This document shows, one piece after another, positions 27,090-34,914 of a stretch of 64,000 nt of DNA (within the stretch, counting starts at the first letter, position 1; every line of letters starts with the position of its first letter). Position numbers and translations under genes: made by a program. This DNA comes from Phytoactinopolyspora halotolerans (lineage in GTDB: Bacteria; Actinomycetota; Actinomycetes; Jiangellales; Jiangellaceae): NCBI RefSeq assembly GCF_010550675.1, contig NZ_JAAGOA010000013.1:155783-219782 (forward strand), in the 5' to 3' direction. The notes under the pieces are model-generated. The model was not told where the DNA came from, did not search any database, and saw nothing but the letters and a program-made list of their open reading frames with translations.

Positions 27090-28133
27090 ATGACGATCAG
27101 AATCGGCATCGCCGGAGTGCAGCATCCGCACATGGACGCGATACTCGACGACGCCGCAGCGCACACCGGTGCCGAACTCGTCGGCCTGGCCGAGCGGGAC
27201 CCCCGGCTCCGCGCCGAATACGCACAGCGCTACCGGGTGGCCGCGTTCGAGGACCACACCCAGCTTCTGGACGCGGGCGAGCTCGACGCGATCCTGGTGG
27301 GCGACGTCTTCGGCGCGCGCGGACGGATCATCGCCGACGCTCTCGGGCACGGCTTGCACGTGCTGACCGACAAGCCGATGTGTACGACGCCGGCCGATCT
27401 CGACGCCATCCATCACGCCTGGCGAGGCGGCGACCGGGTGCTCACCATCGCGTTCGAGAAGCGGTTCCTGCCGGCGACACTCGCGCTGTCCGAACTGCTC
27501 GATGCAGGCGAACTCGGTGAGATCGTGATGGTCACGAGTGCCGGGCCGCACAAACTCATCCGCGACGAGCGGCCGGCGTGGATGTTCCACGACGACACGT
27601 ACGGCGGGATCCTGAACGACCTCGTCGTCCACGACATCGACCTGCTCCTGCACCTGACCGGCGCCGCCAGCGGCACCGTGCGCGGCTACGCCGGCAACCG
27701 CTGCCATGCCGACGTGCCGGAGTTCGAGGACCACGGACTCGCCGTGATCCAGGTCGACGACGGACCGCTCGCCTCACTGGACGCGCACTGGATGAGCCCC
27801 CAGGCCGCACCCTACTTCGGCGACATCGCGATGACCGTCGTCGGTACGCACGGCACGGCCGAGCTGCGCTGGATCCACAATCGCCTCATCCTCGGCACAC
27901 ACCACCGTCCGCCCGCCGAGATCCCGCTGCCGGGGCGGCGCAGTGCGACGCGCGACTTCCTGGATGCGCTCACCGACGGCCGCCCACCCGCCGTGACCGC
28001 GCACGCCTCGTTCGCCGCGACCGCCGTCGCGCTCGCCGCGCAGCGCAGCGCCCGGCTCGGCCACCCTGTGACCTGGGACGTCGACACATACCGGCGGGAG
28101 CCGGCCGACGCCCGCACGTCGACGACGATGTGA
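27090..28133 (+). CDS. Gfo/Idh/MocA-family oxidoreductase with atypical GxxHPH loop
   Basis: 347 residues. The N-terminus IRIGIAGVQHPHMDAI lacks the usual GxGxxG and has GxxHPH, as does the paralogue at 16208. The catalytic motif is LTDKPMCT near residue 93, then IAFEKRFLP, AGPHKLIRDERPAWMF and VVHDIDLLLHLTG. The two proteins share these features through their length, so they form a subgroup that may act on the same type of substrate or as paired steps. The gene heads a series with the deaminase-like gene (10-nt gap) under a LacI-type operator. Substrate unknown. Confidence 0.88.
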   Translation: MTIRIGIAGVQHPHMDAILDDAAAHTGAELVGLAERDPRLRAEYAQRYRVAAFEDHTQLLDAGELDAILVGDVFGARGRIIADALGHGLHVLTDKPMCTTPADLDAIHHAWRGGDRVLTIAFEKRFLPATLALSELLDAGELGEIVMVTSAGPHKLIRDERPAWMFHDDTYGGILNDLVVHDIDLLLHLTGAASGTVRGYAGNRCHADVPEFEDHGLAVIQVDDGPLASLDAHWMSPQAAPYFGDIAMTVVGTHGTAELRWIHNRLILGTHHRPPAEIPLPGRRSATRDFLDALTDGRPPAVTAHASFAATAVALAAQRSARLGHPVTWDVDTYRREPADARTSTTM

Positions 28134-28143
28134 AGGAGACCCG

Positions 28144-28950
28144 GTGTCCACTCCTGAGATCACCCGAGCACGGAGCACCACCGTCGACCGGCTCCGCGTG
28201 CGCGTCCACGACCACGTGGACGCCGCCGGCCGGGCCGCCGCCGCGCTGGTCGCGCAGGCGCTGCGGCAGCGGATCGACGATGCCGGCGAGGCCCGGATCA
28301 TGTTCGCCGCCGCGCCGTCGCAGGATGCCGTCCTGCACGCACTATGCCGGGAACGCGACGTCGACTGGTCGCGCGTCACCGCGTTCCAGATGGACGAGTA
28401 CGTCGGACTCGACGCCGACCACCCACAGGCGTTCGGCACGTACCTGCAGGAGCACATCTATACCTTCGTCCGGCCCGGCCGCGTCCACCTGATGCGGCCG
28501 GACGGCGACGGCGCGCAGGAGGCCGAGCGCTACGCGGCGCTGCTCGGCGAGGCTCCGATCGACGTGGTCTGCCTGGGCATCGGCGAGAACGGGCACATCG
28601 CGTTCAACGATCCGGGTATCGCCGACTTCGAGGATCCGTTCGCGGTCAAGGTGGTGGAGCTCGACCCGGCGTCGCGCCGGCAGCAGGTCCACGACGGGTG
28701 TTTCCCGTCCGTCGGTGACGTGCCCACGCACGCGGTCACGGTGACCGTTCCTGCCCTGCTCAGCGCCTCGGTCGCGATCTGCTCGGTGCCGGGCGCCCGG
28801 AAACGTGCCGCCGTCCAACGGGCGCTGACCGGCGAGGTCAGCGAGGACTGCCCGGCCAGCGCGCTCCGCCGGCATCCGGACGGGTGGCTCTTCCTCGACC
28901 CGGCCAGCACCCCCGATGACCTGCTGCGTACGGATGAGACGACCGCATGA
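28144..28950 (+). CDS. Glucosamine-6-phosphate deaminase/isomerase family, divergent active site
   Basis: 268 residues, GTG start with GAAGGAG upstream. The NagB/6-phosphogluconolactonase fold is clear: substrate-loop region FAAAPSQDAVL, MDEYVGL with Asp84, LGIGENGHIAFNDP, and the late Lys in PGARKRAAV. Compared with E. coli NagB as I recall it (Asp72, Asp141, His143, Glu148), here Asp84 and His151 are kept, but Asp141 is Asn149 and Glu148 is Asp156. So either an altered mechanism or another aminosugar substrate is likely. Together with the lyases it suggests that the polymer contains an amino sugar, as glycosaminoglycans do. It is downstream of and coupled to the oxidoreductase gene. Confidence 0.82.
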   Translation: MSTPEITRARSTTVDRLRVRVHDHVDAAGRAAAALVAQALRQRIDDAGEARIMFAAAPSQDAVLHALCRERDVDWSRVTAFQMDEYVGLDADHPQAFGTYLQEHIYTFVRPGRVHLMRPDGDGAQEAERYAALLGEAPIDVVCLGIGENGHIAFNDPGIADFEDPFAVKVVELDPASRRQQVHDGCFPSVGDVPTHAVTVTVPALLSASVAICSVPGARKRAAVQRALTGEVSEDCPASALRRHPDGWLFLDPASTPDDLLRTDETTA

Positions 28951-28958
28951 GATACCCA

Positions 28959-29013
28959 AGTCATTCCATTGACGGGCTTGACCCGTGCGTGCAACCTTGT
29001 GCAAACGCTCGCA
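28959..29013 (+). promoter_or_regulatory. Promoter of the ABC-importer operon with activator-like box and LacI-type operator
   Basis: AGTCATTCCATTGACGGG at 28959 (17 of 18 identical to 20172) contains the -35 TTGACG (28969-28974). CAACCT at 28992-28997, 17 nt later, is a -10 candidate. TGCAAACGCTCGCA at 29000-29013, identical to 26975, covers the expected start site. Confidence 0.65.
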
Positions 29014-29041
29014 CAGTTCCGAGCAGTCAGATGGAGGCACC

Positions 29042-29116
29042 ATGACCGCCCACCTTCGAGTGGCATTCCGGGAATGCGCTCTCCAGCGTCACACTGCCGG
29101 CTGTGAGCGACCATGA
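29042..29116 (+). CDS. 24-codon leader ORF coupled to the ABC permease gene
   Basis: ATG at 29042 has a strong site (GGAGG, 5-6 nt upstream). The frame encodes MTAHLRVAFRECALQRHT plus AGCERP, and its TGA overlaps the ATG of the first permease (ATGA at 29113). The permease itself has no good ribosome site, so translation is probably coupled through this leader. The peptide has no recognisable similarity. It contains a GGAATGCGCTCTCC word like that at 13823. Confidence 0.55.
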   Translation: MTAHLRVAFRECALQRHTAGCERP

Positions 29117-30186
29117 TCGGCTATCTCGCTCGCCGTCTCGTGCGGCTCATCCTGTCCCTCGTCGCGGTCTCGCTCATCACGTTCGGCCTGCTACAGCTTG
29201 TGCCGGGATCGTTCGCCGACCTGGCCGACTCCGGCACGTCGGACCTCGGCGGCGACTCGGCGACGTCCGGCAGCGAACTGGCCCAGCGTTACGGCGCCGA
29301 CGTGCCGGCCTGGGAGCAGTACCTGACATTCATGCGCGGTGCCGTCACCCTCGACATGGGACCGTCCTACCGCTACCCGCAGGCGACCGTCGAGGACCTG
29401 ATCTTCGACGCGTTCCCGGTCTCGCTGTCGCTGGCGGTACCCGCCACGCTGTTGACCCTGCTGATCGCGATCCCGATCGGTGTGCTCGCCGCGGTGAAGA
29501 AGGACAAGCTCGCCGACTACGGCTCGATCTTCACCCTGACCTCGCTGCAGGCACTGCCCGGATACCTGTTCGCGCTGCTGCTGGTGTTGATCTTCTCCGT
29601 GGGGCTCGGCGTGCTGCCGGTCCGGGGCTGGTCCGGCCCGGAGTACATGATCATCCCGGTGGTCGCGCTCGCGATCCAGCCGATCGCCATGCTGGCCCGG
29701 TACGTACGCACGTCGATGCTGGAAGAGCTGCGCGAAGAGTACGTCATCGCCGCGCACGCCAAGGGCGGGCAGCGGCGCACCGTGCTGGGCCGGCACGTCC
29801 TGCGCAACTCGATGATTCCGCTGGTGACGATCGTCGGACCGATCTTCGCACAGCTGGCGACCGGGACGGTGTTCATCGAGGCGCTGCTCGGCATCCCCGG
29901 CCTGGGCAGGCTTTTCACCACGGCGGCGCGGACCAGGGACATGCCGTTGCTCATGGGCACGACGTTGTTCTTCGCGCTCGTCTTCCTGCTGATCAACCTG
30001 ATCGTCGACCTGACCTACAGCCTGCTCGATCCTCGCATCCGGCATGAACAGTCCAGTAGCTGGCGACGCACGAGGCGACCGCTCCGGCTGCGCGCATCGA
30101 AGAGTCGCGAGCCCGGCACGGACCGGCCGGCCGCCCCTGATCGATCACCGGGCGCATCGGACACGATGGAGGTGGTGCGGCCATGA
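29113..30186 (+). CDS. Opp/Dpp-type ABC transporter permease (first)
   Basis: 357-residue membrane protein of the DppB/OppB class. The first helix is YLARRLVRLILSLVAVSLITF; the periplasmic segment is typical, and the C-terminal EAA-type loop is EEYVIAAHAKGGQRRTVLGRHVLRNSMIPLVT (about residues 213-243). TM helices follow to VFLLINLIVDLTYSLLDPRIR. A C-terminal tail of about 45 residues is rich in Arg/Pro. The family imports peptides but is also used for oligosaccharides, nickel and other solutes. Gene order permease-permease-fused ATPase-binding protein gives a complete importer. The start overlaps the leader ORF. Confidence 0.9.
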   Translation: MIGYLARRLVRLILSLVAVSLITFGLLQLVPGSFADLADSGTSDLGGDSATSGSELAQRYGADVPAWEQYLTFMRGAVTLDMGPSYRYPQATVEDLIFDAFPVSLSLAVPATLLTLLIAIPIGVLAAVKKDKLADYGSIFTLTSLQALPGYLFALLLVLIFSVGLGVLPVRGWSGPEYMIIPVVALAIQPIAMLARYVRTSMLEELREEYVIAAHAKGGQRRTVLGRHVLRNSMIPLVTIVGPIFAQLATGTVFIEALLGIPGLGRLFTTAARTRDMPLLMGTTLFFALVFLLINLIVDLTYSLLDPRIRHEQSSSWRRTRRPLRLRASKSREPGTDRPAAPDRSPGASDTMEVVRP

Positions 30187-31106
30187 GCGAGCTCATGCAC
30201 AACGCGTCGACGGGCGACGCACTCGGCTCGGCACTCGCGTCCGGCACGTCCGGCGGACAGAGCGAGCTCGGGCGCGGGTGGGCCCGCTTCAAGCACAACA
30301 AGCTCGCCCTGGGCAGCCTGGTGTTCATCGGCCTGCTTATCGTGGTCGCGCTCGCCGCACCCATCCTGGCGCCGTACTCGTATGCCGAGCAGGACCTGAC
30401 CAACCGGTTTCAGCCGTTGTTCTCCGACGGGCACCTGCTCGGCACCGACGAGCTGGGCCGGGACGTGTTCTCGCGGCTGATCTACAGCCTGCGCACGGCG
30501 CTGATGATCGGCTTCGCCGCCGAGCTCCTAGCCTTGGCTATCGCCCTGGTCATCGGCATGTGGGCAGCTTATCGGGGCGGCCGCGTCGAGCAATGGCTGA
30601 TGGCGTTCACCGACGTCATGTACGCCTTCCCGACTTACCTGTTCGCGGTGCTGCTCGTCGTCATCATGGGCCGCTCACCGCTGGCGATCGTCGTCGCGAT
30701 CGCGACCGCGACGTTTGTGAACCAAGCCAGACTGGTCCGGGCACAGGTACTGAAGATCAAGACGTTCGAGTTCATCGAGGCGTCCCGGTCCATCGGCACC
30801 GGCGGCGTGGCGATCACCATCCGGCACATTCTTCCGAACGCCGTCGGTCCGTTGCTGGTGGCGACGAGTTTCGGCATCCCGAACGCGATCATCGCGGAGT
30901 CCGGCCTGGCGATCCTGGGGCTCGGTGTCGCCCCGCCGACGCCGTCGTGGGGCGGCATGATCGTCGACGGATACGGCTACGTCCTCGGGAACCCGCAGCT
31001 GATCGTGGCGCCGCTCGTGCTCTTCGGGCTCACCATGCTGGCCTTCACCTGGATCGGCGACGGTCTGCGAGACGCCTTCGACACCAGCGAGGAGGACCGG
31101 GCGTGA
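30183..31106 (+). CDS. Opp/Dpp-type ABC transporter permease (second)
   Basis: 307-residue membrane protein of the DppC/OppC class. The N-terminal helix (LALGSLVFIGLLIVVALAAP) is followed by the short loop HLLGTDELGRDVFSRLIY that is diagnostic of DppC. The EAA-like loop is FEFIEASRSIGTGGVAITIRHILPN (in two parts) and the family end GLAILGLGVAPPTPSWGGMI is visible. The start ATGA overlaps the preceding permease stop. Together with the first permease it forms the channel. Confidence 0.92.
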   Translation: MSELMHNASTGDALGSALASGTSGGQSELGRGWARFKHNKLALGSLVFIGLLIVVALAAPILAPYSYAEQDLTNRFQPLFSDGHLLGTDELGRDVFSRLIYSLRTALMIGFAAELLALAIALVIGMWAAYRGGRVEQWLMAFTDVMYAFPTYLFAVLLVVIMGRSPLAIVVAIATATFVNQARLVRAQVLKIKTFEFIEASRSIGTGGVAITIRHILPNAVGPLLVATSFGIPNAIIAESGLAILGLGVAPPTPSWGGMIVDGYGYVLGNPQLIVAPLVLFGLTMLAFTWIGDGLRDAFDTSEEDRA

Positions 31107-32995
31107 ATCCAGTCACCACCTCCAGCACCACCGCGGGCGCATCGGCCGACGGTCCCGCGCGGCCGTTGCTCTCGGTACGTGACCTGCGGGTGGCCTTCCG
31201 CAGCCGGGCAGGCGAACTCGTTCCCGCGGCGAGCCTCTCCGTCGACGTACCTGCCAACGGGGCGCTCGCGATCGTCGGTGAGTCCGGCTCGGGCAAGACC
31301 GTCAGCATGCGCGCACTGCTGCGGCTGCTCCCGGACAGCGCCGTGGTGTCCGGCGAGGCGCATTTCGAGGGCCAGGATCTGCTCGCCCTGTCCGAGTCGG
31401 AACTCAGGCGCGTCCGCGGCCCCGGCATCGGGATGATCTTCCAGAACGCCATGTCCGCGCTGAATCCGACCCGCACGCTCAAGGTGCAGCTCACCGAGCA
31501 CCTGCGCTGGCACGGCATCTGCGACCGGAAAGAGGCCGTGCGCCGCGCCGTCGACGCCCTCGACCGGGTCGGCATACCCGAGCCGGAGCGCCGGATCCGG
31601 ATGTATCCGTTCCAACTGTCGGGTGGGATGCGGCAGCGGGCCATGATCGCGATGTCGATCGTCGCCGGTCCCCGCCTGCTGATCGCCGACGAGCCGACCA
31701 CTGCCCTCGACGTCACCATCCAGCGCCAGGTGCTGGACGTCCTCAAGGGTCTCCGAGACGACGGCCTGGCAGTGATCATGATCACTCACGACCTCGGGGT
31801 GGCCCGGTACCTGTGCGACGACGTCGTCGTGATGAAAGACGGGCAGATGGTGGAGACGGCGACCATGGACGGGTTCGTCGCCGCCGCCGAGCAGCCCTAC
31901 TCGCGCCGGCTCCTGGACGCGGCGCCTGACGTCGACCTTCGCGCCGAACCGTCGCGCAGCCGATCCGCCGCGAAGACGACGGCCGCGGAGAAGACGGGCA
32001 CGGAAACGACAGCCACCGCGGACGACCATGAGAGCCGCGATGCCACGGACGACGCGGCCGCGACGCAGAACGCGAACCGGCCGGCGCCCGTGTCCCGCAA
32101 GGTGTTGGTCCAGGCGAACGACCTGGTGAAGATCTTCCACGGCCGCGGCGGCGACGTCCGCGCCGTCGACGACGTCAGCATCACGATCGGGGCCAACGAG
32201 ACCGTGGGCGTGGTCGGCGAGTCCGGCAGCGGCAAATCCACCCTCGCCCGGTTGCTGATGCGGCTGATCGAGCCGAGCGCCGGTGCGGTGACCTTCGACG
32301 GGCACGACGTGCTGGCCGCCCGCAAGGCGGAGCTGTACGGCCTGCGGCGGCGGATCCAGATGGTGTTCCAGAACCCGTACGGCTCGCTACTCCCCCACCA
32401 GACCGTGGCCGCGAACGTCATCGAGCCGCTGCGCGTGCACAAGGTCGGCACAGCGGCCGAGCGGCGCAAGCGCGCCGCGGAGCTGCTCGAGCTGGTGGGC
32501 ATACCCCCGGAGCGAGCCAGCCAGTACCCGCGGCAGTTCTCCGGAGGCCAGCAGCAGCGCATCGCCATCGCCCGCGCCCTCGCGCTGGAACCGGAACTTC
32601 TCGTCTGCGACGAACCCACGTCCGCGCTCGACGTCTCCATCCAGGCCCAGATCCTCGATCTGCTCGACGATCTCAAGCAGCGTCTGGGCCTGTCCATGCT
32701 GTTCATCACGCACAATCTGGCCGTCGCCCAGCGACTGTGCGACCGCGTCATCGTCATGGCGTCCGGGCACATCGTCGAGGCCGGGCCCACCGCCGACATC
32801 TTCGCACGTCCTCGGCACCCCTACACCAAGGCGCTCCTCGCCGCCGTCCTGCCGATCCGTACCGATCCGGTGCCCTGGCAACCCGCCGCCGCGGTCGACA
32901 CCCACGTCGGCGAGCTCGTTGAGGTCACGCCACGACACTGGGTGCGCCTCCCGCAGACGGAGTCCGCGGCCGGCCAGCGTCATCCAGCGATGTGA
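31103..32995 (+). CDS. Fused double ATPase of an Opp/Dpp-type ABC transporter (DppD-DppF-like)
   Basis: 630 residues with two complete nucleotide-binding domains in one chain. The GTG at 31103 overlaps the permease stop; the longer frame is an artefact. Domain 1: Walker A GESGSGKT (near 60), signature LSGGMRQR, Walker B LLIADEPTTALDV, H-switch ITHDLGV. A linker of about 60 residues (275-340) is rich in Lys/Thr/Asp. Domain 2: GESGSGKST (near 375), FSGGQQQRIAIARAL, LLVCDEPTSALDV, ITHNLAV, and an oligopeptide-transporter C-terminal region. The fusion replaces the usual separate D and F subunits and is common in sugar-locus importers. Confidence 0.93.
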   Translation: MNPVTTSSTTAGASADGPARPLLSVRDLRVAFRSRAGELVPAASLSVDVPANGALAIVGESGSGKTVSMRALLRLLPDSAVVSGEAHFEGQDLLALSESELRRVRGPGIGMIFQNAMSALNPTRTLKVQLTEHLRWHGICDRKEAVRRAVDALDRVGIPEPERRIRMYPFQLSGGMRQRAMIAMSIVAGPRLLIADEPTTALDVTIQRQVLDVLKGLRDDGLAVIMITHDLGVARYLCDDVVVMKDGQMVETATMDGFVAAAEQPYSRRLLDAAPDVDLRAEPSRSRSAAKTTAAEKTGTETTATADDHESRDATDDAAATQNANRPAPVSRKVLVQANDLVKIFHGRGGDVRAVDDVSITIGANETVGVVGESGSGKSTLARLLMRLIEPSAGAVTFDGHDVLAARKAELYGLRRRIQMVFQNPYGSLLPHQTVAANVIEPLRVHKVGTAAERRKRAAELLELVGIPPERASQYPRQFSGGQQQRIAIARALALEPELLVCDEPTSALDVSIQAQILDLLDDLKQRLGLSMLFITHNLAVAQRLCDRVIVMASGHIVEAGPTADIFARPRHPYTKALLAAVLPIRTDPVPWQPAAAVDTHVGELVEVTPRHWVRLPQTESAAGQRHPAM

Positions 32996-33019
32996 AATCC
33001 GCTTACCCAGGAGGTTCAG

Positions 33020-34831
33020 ATGAACCAGGCACACCCGATCCGGCGCCGCACGTTCCTCGCGGCGTCGCTGGCCGCGCTCGGCGCGACCACCACCGCATGC
33101 GGTTTCGACGGTGACTCCGGCAGCAGCGGCAACTCCGGCGAGGGTAGCGGCAGCGACGCCGGCGACTCGGGGGACGGCAACGGCGACGACGGCGCCCCGC
33201 AGCAGGGCGGCACCCTGCGCGTCTCGATGATCCCGGTCCCCGAGATCGACCCGGCCATCGCCGGCGGTTCGTCGAACGGGCAGATCATCATGACCGCGCT
33301 GTGGGAGGGACTCGTCGTACTGGACGCCGACGACCCGTCCAACGTGTTGCCTGGAGTCGCCGAGAGCTGGGACGTCTCCGACGACCAGCTCGTCTACACG
33401 TTCCACCTGCGCTCCGACGCCAAGTGGTCCAACGGCGACCCGGTGACCGCCCAGGATTTCCTGTGGAACTGGCAGCGCATCCTCACGCCCGGGATCGCCG
33501 GGGAGAACAACCCCTCGTACAACCAGGGCAACCTGCGGGTGGTCGGCGCCGGCGACTACATGAACGGGGAGACGGAGAGCTTCGACGACGTCGGGGTCAA
33601 GGCGCTGGACGACGCCACGTTCGAGATCACGCTCGAGGCACCGAACCCGACGCTTCTGCTCCACCTCGCCCACTACCAGTTCTTCCCGCTGCACCCGCCG
33701 ACCCTCGAGGAACTCGGCAACGACGGCTGGCTGACCGGCGACCAGTGGGTCAGCAACGGCCCGTTCGTCCTGGACCGCTTCCAGATCAACCAGCGCGCCG
33801 TGCTGTCCCGGAACGAGCACTACTGGGACGCTGACAATTACTACCTCGACGGCATCGATGTCACGTTCAACGACGGCGGCACCACGTCCGATCTGCTCAG
33901 CTACCAGAGCGGCGAGATCGACGTGACCGGTCGCATCGAGGACGACCTGGAGGCGGTCACCACCTCGGACGTCGCCGACGAGCTGATGTCGGCGCCGCCG
34001 AACCAGATGCGGCAGCTGATCATGCTGAACAGCCGGAATACGGTGCTGAACGACGTCCGGATCCGCGAGGCCCTGTCGATCGCGATCGACCGGGAGACGC
34101 TGGGTGAGATCAGCAAGCCCGCCGTCCCCGGCAACTCGATGGTGCCGGACGTCATCGAGGGCTCCGATCAGATCCCCGGCGTGGAGTACGACGTCGACCG
34201 TGCCCTGACGCTGCTCGACGAGGCCGGTTTCCCGAACGGCGAAGGGCTACCGACCATCACCCTGATGGACTACCAGTCCACCCCATGGGTCGAGGCGATC
34301 GGCCAGATGTGGCGGGACAACCTGGGCATCGACGTCACCATCGACAACATCGAGCGTGGTCTGTTCATCGAGCGCATCGAACAGCTCATGCCGGAGGACT
34401 ACGTCGGGTTCTACCAGCTGAACACCTCGGTCTCACCTCCGGTGCTCCAGTCGGCCGCGCAACGAATCCTGCCCGCCGCGTCGTCGCGGATCGGCGGGAT
34501 CAACCTGGTGCCACCGGACGTCGCTGAGGAGTTCCTGGCGGCCGTCGACAGCGGGGCGCCGCCGAACGAGTTCCTGGCGATCCTGGACGGCAACCGCTAT
34601 CCGGAATGCGAGCGAGCCGTCGAGCTGGCCAAGCAGGCGATGGCCGAGCCCGACGAGGACAAGCAGTTCGAGCTGCTGGTCGAGTGCGCCGTCGCCCGTG
34701 ATGAGGCGTTCGTGGAGATCCCGGTGCTCTGGGGCGGCTACAACCTCCTGATCAAGCCGCACGTCAAGAATCTCAAGCTCTGGCCGTTCACCTCGGTCTT
34801 CTCCACCAAGGGCGTCTACCTCGAGAACTGA
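33020..34831 (+). CDS. Extracellular solute-binding lipoprotein, family 5 (peptide/oligosaccharide)
   Basis: 603 residues. Start ATG follows CAGGAGG. The signal is IRRRTFLAASLAALGAT with lipobox TTAC (Cys near residue 30) and a Tat-like twin Arg. An acidic Gly/Ser linker of about 30 residues follows, then the SBP_bac_5 fold (GGTLRVSMIPVPEIDPAIAGG, LWEGLVVLDAD, YTFHLRSDAKWSNGDPVTAQDF). Members bind peptides, but several sugar-locus members bind oligosaccharides. It is 24 nt after the fused ATPase gene, hence the receptor of that importer. The ligand is probably the oligomer produced by the lyases (inference). Confidence 0.92.
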   Translation: MNQAHPIRRRTFLAASLAALGATTTACGFDGDSGSSGNSGEGSGSDAGDSGDGNGDDGAPQQGGTLRVSMIPVPEIDPAIAGGSSNGQIIMTALWEGLVVLDADDPSNVLPGVAESWDVSDDQLVYTFHLRSDAKWSNGDPVTAQDFLWNWQRILTPGIAGENNPSYNQGNLRVVGAGDYMNGETESFDDVGVKALDDATFEITLEAPNPTLLLHLAHYQFFPLHPPTLEELGNDGWLTGDQWVSNGPFVLDRFQINQRAVLSRNEHYWDADNYYLDGIDVTFNDGGTTSDLLSYQSGEIDVTGRIEDDLEAVTTSDVADELMSAPPNQMRQLIMLNSRNTVLNDVRIREALSIAIDRETLGEISKPAVPGNSMVPDVIEGSDQIPGVEYDVDRALTLLDEAGFPNGEGLPTITLMDYQSTPWVEAIGQMWRDNLGIDVTIDNIERGLFIERIEQLMPEDYVGFYQLNTSVSPPVLQSAAQRILPAASSRIGGINLVPPDVAEEFLAAVDSGAPPNEFLAILDGNRYPECERAVELAKQAMAEPDEDKQFELLVECAVARDEAFVEIPVLWGGYNLLIKPHVKNLKLWPFTSVFSTKGVYLEN

Positions 34832-34840
34832 TCCCACCCC

Positions 34841-34891
34841 ATGATCATGAACACTAACCGTGCCATGTGAACGGAAAGTGTTCATGATCAT
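34841..34891. repeat. Intergenic palindrome, family 1 copy B
   Basis: 21-nt arms (34841-34861 and 34871-34891), two mismatches, 9-nt loop GCCATGTGA. It lies between the binding-protein gene and the second lyase gene, which run in the same direction. Relatives at 20032, 40331 and 41273. Confidence 0.9.
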
Positions 34892-34914
34892 CAGGTCATC
34901 CGACGGAGGTCATG

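Noticed and set aside
30044..31102. N-terminal extension of the fused ATPase frame
   Set aside because: It overlaps the second permease in another frame; the GTGA junction at 31103 is the natural start.
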